DNA of 6,106 nt from Flavobacterium psychrophilum. GTDB lineage: Bacteria; Bacteroidota; Bacteroidia; Flavobacteriales; Flavobacteriaceae. The stretch spans positions 1-6,106 of the forward strand of contig CAMBHH010000196.1 in the NCBI GenBank assembly GCA_945866505.1, given 5' to 3'. Below are positions 1 to 5,076 of the stretch, one piece after another. The notes below the pieces were generated by a model that did no database searches, had not been told where the DNA came from, and saw only the letters and a program-made list of their open reading frames with translations. The position numbers and the translations under genes are program-made. Within the stretch, counting starts at the first letter, position 1; every line of letters begins with the position of its first letter.

Positions 1-160
1 TTGGATTGGTTCAACTTTTGCTAATGCCAATGTTGGATTGGCATTAGTTGCACTATTTGGAATAATTGGATTTGCATTTAAAAACACATTTTTTTCATTA
101 ATAGAAAAAGTGTATAAAACAGAAAAATACAATACTATCGCGGCATACAAACAAAAATAA
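1..160 (+). CDS. C-terminal end of a membrane protein, probably a DUF5687 family ABC-exporter permease (partial)
   Basis: Only the last 52 codons are visible; the first complete codon starts at base 2 and the TAA stop is 158-160. The fragment has a hydrophobic helix (about fragment residues 10-26, GLALVALFGIIGFAF) followed by a basic, polar cytoplasmic-looking tail ending TIAAYKQK. That is how the last membrane span of a permease should end. The next gene, 66 bases downstream on the same strand, is a stand-alone ABC ATPase, so this is most likely its membrane partner. In Flavobacterium the usual partner in this arrangement is a DUF5687 protein, a large multi-span permease of unknown substrate, and the tail resembles that family as I remember it. 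The family call is inferred from context and a short tail; any other ABC-2-type permease remains possible. Confidence 0.65.
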   Translation, partial: WIGSTFANANVGLALVALFGIIGFAFKNTFFSLIEKVYKTEKYNTIAAYKQK

Positions 161-186
161 GCCCCCCAACCCCCGAAGGGGGAGTT
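161..186. repeat. G/C-rich hairpin element, probable dispersed intergenic repeat
   Basis: A C-rich tract (162-167) is followed by a perfect 5-bp inverted repeat, CCCCC at 170-174 and GGGGG at 178-182, with a GAA loop. On the minus strand the same stem can close with a UUCG tetraloop, which is very stable. It begins one base after the permease stop codon. It is strikingly G/C-rich in an AT-rich window. I recall near-identical elements scattered between genes in many flavobacterial genomes, so I call it a dispersed repeat rather than a terminator, since neither strand has a T run next to the stem. It could still act as an mRNA 3'-end stabiliser or an attenuator between permease and ATPase. Confidence 0.6.
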
Positions 187-193
187 AAAAAAC

Positions 194-221
194 TTCTAAC
201 CTTTAACCCCTTACCTCTAAC
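194..221 (+). repeat. Four degenerate 7-base tandem repeats (consensus YYYTAAC)
   Basis: The bases just before the ABC ATPase start read as four adjacent heptamers: TTCTAAC, CTTTAAC, CCCTTAC and CTCTAAC. They fill 194-221 exactly and end five bases before the ATG at 227. The units vary only in the pyrimidine positions, apart from the third, which has TTAC in place of TAAC. The tract lies in the mRNA leader, so copy number could affect translation of the ATPase. I recall similar TCTAAC-rich tracts between flavobacterial genes, often next to the G/C hairpin element seen at 161-186. No function is known to me. Confidence 0.5.
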
Positions 222-226
222 TTAAA

Positions 227-922
227 ATGATACACGTACAAAACCTTTCGAAATCATACAACGGAACCACTGTATTAAAAATTGACCATTTAGAAATTCC
301 AAAAGGACAAAGCTTTGGCCTAGTGGGCAATAACGGCGCGGGAAAAACCACTTTTTTCAGTTTGTTATTGGATTTGATTCAACCTTCAACGGGACATATA
401 ATCAACAATGAGGTTCAAGTAAATACTAGCGAAAGTTGGAAACCATTTACCGCTTCGTTTCTAGATGAAAGTTTCTTGATTGGATATCTTACACCAGAAG
501 AATATTTCTATTTCATTGGCGATTTGCGTGGTCAAAACAAAGCTGACATTGACGCTTTATTGGCTAAACATGAAGAATTTTTTAATGGGGAAATCCTGAA
601 AAACAAAAAATACCTACGCGATTTATCTAAAGGGAATCAAAAGAAGGTGGGAATTATTGCTACACTAATTGGTAATCCTGAGGTGGTAATTCTCGACGAA
701 CCGTTTGCTAATTTGGATCCAACAACCGTAAACCGATTGAAAAAAATAATCAAAGAATTGGCCGAAAATCCAGACGTTACCGTTTTGGTCTCTAGTCACG
801 ATTTATTGCATACTGTTGAAGTTTGCGATAGAATTGTGGCGCTTAATAAAGGCGAAGTGGTCAAAGATATTCAGACATCGGCTGAAACTTTGCAGGAATT
901 AGAAACATTTTTTGCGGTTTAG
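227..922 (+). CDS. ABC transporter ATP-binding protein
   Basis: This 231-residue protein is one complete ABC nucleotide-binding domain, the normal length for a stand-alone exporter ATPase. It would sit on the cytoplasmic face of a permease and couple ATP hydrolysis to transport. Visible motifs in order are Walker A GNNGAGKT (residues 34-41), the signature LSKGNQKK (133-140, a variant of LSGGQ), Walker B VVILDEP (153-159) with catalytic E158, the D-loop NLDP (162-165) and the H-loop H191. The Q-loop is unusual: where a Gln is expected there is FLDESFLIGYLTPEEYF (78-94), with acidic D80/E81. I recall the same change in ATPases paired with DUF5687 permeases, so it may be a family trait. The ATG at 227 places the first beta strand (IHVQNLSKSY) at the normal distance from Walker A. 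The partial gene ending at 160 is the likely permease partner, probably in one operon. Substrate unknown. Confidence 0.9.
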   Translation: MIHVQNLSKSYNGTTVLKIDHLEIPKGQSFGLVGNNGAGKTTFFSLLLDLIQPSTGHIINNEVQVNTSESWKPFTASFLDESFLIGYLTPEEYFYFIGDLRGQNKADIDALLAKHEEFFNGEILKNKKYLRDLSKGNQKKVGIIATLIGNPEVVILDEPFANLDPTTVNRLKKIIKELAENPDVTVLVSSHDLLHTVEVCDRIVALNKGEVVKDIQTSAETLQELETFFAV

Positions 923-984
923 TACGGTAACCGTTTGTGTTTTCAACTAATTGATTATGGTATAATTCCGTTGTGTATTACATT

Positions 985-1008
985 TAGTCCAAATTTTTGG
1001 ACTATTTT
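985..1008 (+). terminator. Possible terminator: perfect 9-bp palindrome with short T run
   Basis: TAGTCCAAA (985-993) is perfectly complementary to TTTGGACTA (996-1004), leaving a 2-base centre; a real RNA hairpin would open the inner A-T pairs to give a larger loop. Four Ts follow (1005-1008). It lies 62 bases after the ABC ATPase stop and before the sprE unit, a sensible place to end the ABC transcript. The stem has only three G-C pairs and the T run is short, so it would be a weak terminator. The perfect symmetry would also suit a protein-binding operator, and the candidate -33 element of sprE begins just after it. Confidence 0.4.
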
Positions 1009-1040
1009 GAAATAACTAACGGTATAAATTTCTATATTTC
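1007..1040 (+). promoter_or_regulatory. Weak candidate promoter for the sprE operon
   Basis: TATATTTC (1033-1040) matches the flavobacterial -7 consensus TAnnTTTG in all but the last base. A TTG at 1007-1009 could serve as the -33 element, but the 23-base spacer is at the long limit for this promoter class. Something must drive sprE if the palindrome at 985-1004 terminates upstream transcription, and this is the best match in the spacer. It would give an mRNA leader of roughly 50 bases. Confidence 0.25.
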
Positions 1041-1095
1041 AAAAAGAAACGTATTTTTACCAGTCATTATACTAAAATGCGCTTTTAGAAGTTAA

Positions 1096-3942
1096 ATGAT
1101 AAACTGTTTCCAATTGAAAACCAAGATATTTAAACACACTCTCTTCACCTTATTTTTAATTTTTTTGGTGGCTTGTTCTACTAAGAAAGACACATTTTTA
1201 GCTAGAAATTCTCACGCTTTAAGTACCAGAGACAACATTTTGTATAATGGTACAATCGCATTAAATAAAGGAGTTGAAGGTATAAAAAGCGGCACTAAAG
1301 ATAATTTTTGGACGCGATTGCCCATCGAGAGAATGCAATTAAAGGCAGATGATTCTCCTGACGGAAATGCAAAAAGCCCCGATTTTGAAGCGGCGGAAGC
1401 CAAAGCCACCAAAGCCATTCAAAAACATTCGATGAACATTGATGGTCAAGAAAAAAATTATCAAATAGACGAAGCGTATCTACTTTTGGGAAAAGCGCGC
1501 TATTATGACCAACGATTTTTTCCTGCACTCGACGCCTTCAATTACATTTTGTACAAATATCCTACGAGTAGCAATATTAGTACTGCCAAAATCTGGCGTG
1601 AAAAAACTAATATGCGTTTAGGAAACGATGCTCAAGTTCTAAAAAACATCGCAAAACTGCTAAAAGAGAAAAAACTAAAACCGCAAGTTGTGGCTGATGC
1701 CAATGCGCTTTTGGCCGAATCTTTTTTAAATTTAGAAGAAAAAGACAGTGCCATTGTCAAATTAAAAATTGCTGAAAATAACACCAAAATCAATGCTGAA
1801 AAAGCTCGATATCGTTTTATTCTGGGACAATTGTATCAAGAATTAGGAATTAAAGATACCGCTTTGATTTATTATCAAGGTGTAATCGATATGAACAGAA
1901 AAGCTAGTAGAGAATATGTTGTTCAGGCTTACGCCAAAAAAGCTCAATTGTTCGATTTTGAAAACGGAGATAAAGAAGCTTTTGTAAAAACCTATAACAA
2001 ATTAGTTGCTGACCGAGAAAACCGTCCTTTTTTAGGAACAATCTATTATGAAATGGGCGTTTTTTATGATAAAAATAACGATGAAAAATTGGCTACAGAA
2101 TTTTACAATGCATCCTTAAAATCAAAATCAACAGACAATTACTTACTAGCTTCGAATTACAGGAATATTGGAAATATGCACTTTAAAAACACTGATTATT
2201 TCACAGCCGCAAAGTATTATGATAGTACGTTAGTTAAATTAGATGTTAAAACTAGAGAGCATATTCATATCAAAAAGATCCGAAAAGATTTAGATGAAGT
2301 AATTGAATTTGAGACTATTGCAAAGTCAAATGATAGTATCTTGAATGTAGTTGCGATGAGCGACGCTAATAAAATTTTGTATTATGAAGATTACATTGTA
2401 AAATTAAAAAAAGCAGATGAAGAGAAAAGGCTTTTGGCCGAAAAAGAAAAAGAAAAACAAAAAAATAGAGACTTAAACGATATATCGTCGTCTGATGACC
2501 CTGCACCCGGACCAGCGCAAGCCGGAAAAACACCACCAAGGAAATCTCTTGCTCCACCACCTTCTATCAATGCATTTTCATCTGATAAAGCATCAAATGT
2601 TTTCTATTTTTATAATCCATCAACTGTAGCTTATGGAAAGTTAGAGTTTAAGAAAAAATTTGGGAATAGAGCCTTGGGAGGAAATTGGAGAATGACCACC
2701 ACTCGAACTGAAGTAGCTGTTGATGATATAGGAAACGACAAAGATAAAACAGAAAAAGATGAAACTACTGTTGTCGAAACACCGCAATACACTACAGCAT
2801 TTTATATCGAAATGCTTCCTAAAACGCAAACAAAAATTGATAGCATTGCCAAAGAAAGAAACTTTGTTTATTATCAACTTGGATTGATTTACAAAGAAAA
2901 ATTCAAGGAATACAAATTAGCAAGTACCACATTTGAGCATTTACTACAGCAAAATCCCGAAGCAAAACTCATATTGCCTTCAATGTATAATTTGTATAAA
3001 ATGTATCAAATTACGGATGCTGTCAAGGCCGAAGAAATGAAAAGCCGCATTTCTAGCCAATATCCAGATAGTCGTTATGCTCAAATTATCAACAACAAAA
3101 ACCCAAATACGATTACCGAATCAGAAGCTACTGAGGCGGAATATAATAAATGGTACAAATTATATCAGGAAGAACAATTTGTTACACTATTACAAAATAT
3201 AGATGGCCTTATTATTCAATATTATGGCGATGAAATCGTCCCTAAATACGAATTGCTAAAAGCCAATACTATTGGAAAACTTAGAGGGGTTGAAGCCTAC
3301 AAGACGGCAATGCTATTCGTTGCAGAAAATTATGCCTCAATTGAAGAGGGGAAAAACGCCCGTGAAATCTTAACTTCCCAAATTCCATTATTGCAAGGAA
3401 TGAATTTTACAACCAGTGAATGTAAACATTGGAAAATACTTTATAAAGTAGGTCAACAAGCGGACAAAGCCACAAAAAACTTAGAAGATAAAATTAAGAA
3501 ATTCATGGCAAGCGAAAATCTAACAAGGCTGACTTATACTTTTGATATTTATACCGAAAAAGAAAACTTCATTACCATTCAAGGAATAAGATCTGAAGCC
3601 TATGCCAGAAATGTTGCTTCAATCTTAAAGGACGATAAAAAATTTAAAGTCTTAGAATCAGCAATAGTAATTTCGAGTGATAACTATAAAGTAGTTCAAA
3701 TCAAGAAAAATTTAGACGAATATTTATCGCCAAAAAAAGTAATAGAGGTTCTAGATCAGCAACTTGTGCCGCAGTCCGTGGTGCCACAATCAGCAGATGA
3801 CAACACTATAATACCCGATGATAACAGCTCGATAGATGTAACGCAACCACCTAATAAAGCATCTAAAACAACACCTCCTGCAGGAACTTTAGAGCTAGAA
3901 GGCGGTGATGATTCAAATTCTAATGCAACTCCAAAACAGTAA
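1096..3942 (+). CDS. sprE: SprE/PorW: TPR lipoprotein of gliding motility and type IX secretion
   Basis: This 948-residue lipoprotein belongs to the SprE (Flavobacterium) / PorW (Porphyromonas) family, which is needed for type IX secretion and gliding and is thought to link the periplasmic ring to the SprA/Sov translocon. A basic n-region and hydrophobic core lead to lipobox LVAC with acylated C27. The next residues, STKKDT, lack an acidic surface-export signal, fitting a periplasm-facing outer-membrane anchor. The family-like block ATKAIQKHSMNI is followed by TPR-like helix pairs near 200-232, 236-270, 313-345, 349-383 and 589-622. A charged coiled segment (436-459) and Pro-rich linker (about 467-490) precede the block FYFYNPSTVAYGK (503-515) to NWR (530-532). 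A small alpha/beta-looking domain lies at about 812-877. The Ser/Thr/Asn/Pro-rich tail resembles a linker. F. johnsoniae SprE, as I recall, is somewhat shorter; the linker and tail probably account for this. The ATG at 1096 is the only Met before the signal peptide; TTG at 1114 is a less likely start. Confidence 0.9.
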   Translation: MINCFQLKTKIFKHTLFTLFLIFLVACSTKKDTFLARNSHALSTRDNILYNGTIALNKGVEGIKSGTKDNFWTRLPIERMQLKADDSPDGNAKSPDFEAAEAKATKAIQKHSMNIDGQEKNYQIDEAYLLLGKARYYDQRFFPALDAFNYILYKYPTSSNISTAKIWREKTNMRLGNDAQVLKNIAKLLKEKKLKPQVVADANALLAESFLNLEEKDSAIVKLKIAENNTKINAEKARYRFILGQLYQELGIKDTALIYYQGVIDMNRKASREYVVQAYAKKAQLFDFENGDKEAFVKTYNKLVADRENRPFLGTIYYEMGVFYDKNNDEKLATEFYNASLKSKSTDNYLLASNYRNIGNMHFKNTDYFTAAKYYDSTLVKLDVKTREHIHIKKIRKDLDEVIEFETIAKSNDSILNVVAMSDANKILYYEDYIVKLKKADEEKRLLAEKEKEKQKNRDLNDISSSDDPAPGPAQAGKTPPRKSLAPPPSINAFSSDKASNVFYFYNPSTVAYGKLEFKKKFGNRALGGNWRMTTTRTEVAVDDIGNDKDKTEKDETTVVETPQYTTAFYIEMLPKTQTKIDSIAKERNFVYYQLGLIYKEKFKEYKLASTTFEHLLQQNPEAKLILPSMYNLYKMYQITDAVKAEEMKSRISSQYPDSRYAQIINNKNPNTITESEATEAEYNKWYKLYQEEQFVTLLQNIDGLIIQYYGDEIVPKYELLKANTIGKLRGVEAYKTAMLFVAENYASIEEGKNAREILTSQIPLLQGMNFTTSECKHWKILYKVGQQADKATKNLEDKIKKFMASENLTRLTYTFDIYTEKENFITIQGIRSEAYARNVASILKDDKKFKVLESAIVISSDNYKVVQIKKNLDEYLSPKKVIEVLDQQLVPQSVVPQSADDNTIIPDDNSSIDVTQPPNKASKTTPPAGTLELEGGDDSNSNATPKQ

Positions 3943-3945
3943 ATT

Positions 3946-4353
3946 ATGTTTGAAAAAAAGACAAAATCATACACTGAATTTTTAGGGAAAACCAATAGAA
4001 TTGTTGAAGGAACGATTATTAAAGGAGATATTATTTCGCAAGCCGACTTTAGATTGGATGGAGAATTGACAGGAAATTTTCAAACCAAGGGAAAAATTGT
4101 TATTGGTCCAGCAGGAAGTGTTTCTGGAGATATTATTTGCAAAAACGCCGACATTGAAGGAAAGTTTACTGGAAAAATTGAAGTTGCTGAAATTTTGAAT
4201 GTGAAACACAAAGCCAGCATTCACGGTGAAGTAATTTGCGGAAAATTATCTGTAGAACCTGGCGCTGAATTTAGTGCTTCTTGTACAATGAAAACCACCA
4301 TAAAAAACCACATTGTAAATGACGGACAACAAGGACCAGAAGAAGCAAACTAA
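3946..4353 (+). CDS. Bactofilin (polymer-forming cytoskeletal protein)
   Basis: This 135-residue protein has the bactofilin (DUF583) design: short polar tails around a right-handed beta-helix core at about residues 19-115. The core shows regular turns with Gly and alternating hydrophobic residues, such as IIKGDI, LDGELTGNF, VIGPAGSVSGDI, IEGKFTGKI and IHGEVICGKLSVEPG. Bactofilins assemble without nucleotides into filaments or sheets, usually on the inner face of the cytoplasmic membrane, and act as scaffolds for envelope machines. The start MFEKKTKS resembles the short MF-plus-basic membrane-binding motif described for bactofilins, and there is no signal peptide or membrane span. The ATG lies 3 bases after the sprE stop, so the two genes are almost certainly co-transcribed. 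Its last 35 bases overlap the start of atpZ. A link to SprE or to ATP synthase placement is only a hypothesis from position. Confidence 0.93.
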   Translation: MFEKKTKSYTEFLGKTNRIVEGTIIKGDIISQADFRLDGELTGNFQTKGKIVIGPAGSVSGDIICKNADIEGKFTGKIEVAEILNVKHKASIHGEVICGKLSVEPGAEFSASCTMKTTIKNHIVNDGQQGPEEAN

Positions 4354-4552
4354 CAATAAGTGGCTCGCTCTCATTAATATTCCTATTCAAATGGGGGCAA
4401 TCATATTTCTGTTTTCGTATTTTGGCAATTGGCTGGATGAGAATTACCCCAATTCACACAATGTATATGTTAAAGTCCTAACATTAGTAGGATTTGCCAT
4501 CGCTTTTTACAACATCAATAGGCAACTGAAAGACATCACTAAATCTTCATAA
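4319..4552 (+). CDS. atpZ: AtpZ family protein (F0F1 ATPase gene 1-like assembly factor)
   Basis: This 77-residue membrane protein fits the AtpZ family (ATPase_gene1). It has a polar, Lys/Asn/Gln-rich start, one helix at about 15-36 (WLALINIPIQMGAIIFLFSY), the conserved-looking turn FGNWLDENYP (35-44), and a second helix at about 49-66. AtpZ proteins are usually encoded just before the ATP synthase genes. They act with AtpI in c-ring assembly or stability and have also been proposed to help Mg2+ supply. The ATG at 4319 lies inside the bactofilin gene in the +1 frame. It is chosen because the only later in-frame ATG (4391, residue 25) falls inside the first helix. The 35-base overlap suggests translational coupling. 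The next gene starts 8 bases after the stop. Confidence 0.85.
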   Translation: MTDNKDQKKQTNNKWLALINIPIQMGAIIFLFSYFGNWLDENYPNSHNVYVKVLTLVGFAIAFYNINRQLKDITKSS

Positions 4553-4560
4553 AATTCAGA

Positions 4561-4959
4561 ATGAATTTAAAAAAATACAAGCCCATTCTCGAAGTTTTAT
4601 TTCTTTCGACTTTGGTTTATTCAATTCACAAACTGGTTTTTTTTCTGAATGAAAACAATTCTGGTCTTCAAGGTTTTCATTTTATTATAGAAGTTGTGTA
4701 CGGCTTTTTCTTGCTTTGCTCAGTAATTATTCTCCTAATATTAATTAAGGTCAAAGAAAACAATATTGACAATGTAGGCTATACTTTTCTGTTGGTCACC
4801 TGCATTAAAATGGCCCTTTCATATGCTGTTTTGTCTCCTATACTACATTCAGGAAATTCAAATATTAGAATCGAAAAGCTGAATTTCTTTCTCATTTTTG
4901 CTTTGTTTTTAACAATTGAAACCATTGTAACTATCAGAATTTTAAACAATAAACAATAA
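4561..4959 (+). CDS. DUF6168-like four-helix membrane protein, possible AtpI counterpart
   Basis: This 132-residue protein is almost entirely membrane-embedded, with four predicted helices at about 10-28, 41-64, 73-95 and 107-128 and a basic N-terminus (MNLKKYK). It resembles the flavobacterial family I know as DUF6168, found between atpZ and atpB; no function is established. It sits where other bacteria keep atpI, and shares AtpI's small size and four-helix plan. A Lys lies in helix 3 (K83 in TCIKMALSYAV), a polar KLNFF block precedes helix 4, an acid lies in helix 4 (E120), and the end ILNNKQ recalls the INNKG end of E. coli AtpI. These are recollected resemblances, not an alignment. The likely job, by inference, is helping ATP synthase c-ring or a-subunit assembly with AtpZ. 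The 8-base gap to atpZ points to a shared transcript, and the terminator-like hairpin that follows probably ends it. Confidence 0.7.
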   Translation: MNLKKYKPILEVLFLSTLVYSIHKLVFFLNENNSGLQGFHFIIEVVYGFFLLCSVIILLILIKVKENNIDNVGYTFLLVTCIKMALSYAVLSPILHSGNSNIRIEKLNFFLIFALFLTIETIVTIRILNNKQ

Positions 4960-4967
4960 ATCGTTAT

Positions 4968-4995
4968 AAAAAAGACAATTCCTTGGTTTTTTTTT
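4968..4995 (+). terminator. Probable A/T-rich terminator after the DUF6168-like gene
   Basis: Six As (4968-4973) and CAA (4976-4978) face TTG (4983-4985) and a nine-T run (4987-4995) around a TTCC loop. This gives an imperfect hairpin whose lower stem is A-U, with one A/G mismatch and one G-U pair. The nine-T run on the + strand is the strongest argument for termination. It lies 8 bases after the stop at 4959 and before a separate promoter for atpB, which is where one transcript should end and another start. The stem is weak, so read-through into atpB is likely. Confidence 0.45.
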
Positions 4996-5006
4996 ATTTA
5001 TTGCTT

Positions 5007-5035
5007 TTGGCATATTAATTTAAAATGTACCTTTG
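5007..5035 (+). promoter_or_regulatory. Flavobacterial-type promoter of atpB and the downstream ATP synthase genes
   Basis: TACCTTTG (5028-5035) is an exact match to the Bacteroidota -7 element TAnnTTTG. A TTG at 5007-5009 lies 18 bases upstream, within the normal -33 to -7 spacing for this sigma factor class. Transcription would start near 5040-5042, giving a leader of about 35 bases before the ATG at 5077. The AT-rich stretch between the elements is typical. This is the only full-consensus promoter I found in the intergenic regions. Confidence 0.75.
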
Positions 5036-5076
5036 CACCAAATTTCAGAAAGTAAAAATTAAGTTAATAAACAGTT

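Noticed and set aside
170..182. CCCCC-GAA-GGGGG hairpin as a rho-independent terminator
   Set aside because: There is no T run directly after the stem on either strand, and the downstream ABC ATPase probably shares a transcript with the permease. It is better explained as a dispersed intergenic repeat.
924..934. ACGGTAACCGT inverted repeat one base after the ABC ATPase stop
   Set aside because: The arms are only 5 bp around a single base, too short for a hairpin. An 11-base symmetric word in one place is weak evidence for an operator.
961..966. TATAAT as a classical -10 promoter element
   Set aside because: It has no suitably spaced -35 sequence, and the Bacteroidota primary sigma factor uses TAnnTTTG rather than TATAAT.
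1212..4224. Several minus-strand open frames of 64-80 codons opposite sprE and the bactofilin
   Set aside because: All lie antisense to well-supported genes, and their compositions (Phe/Ser/Leu-rich) are what the complement of Lys/Glu/Asn-rich coding sequence produces.
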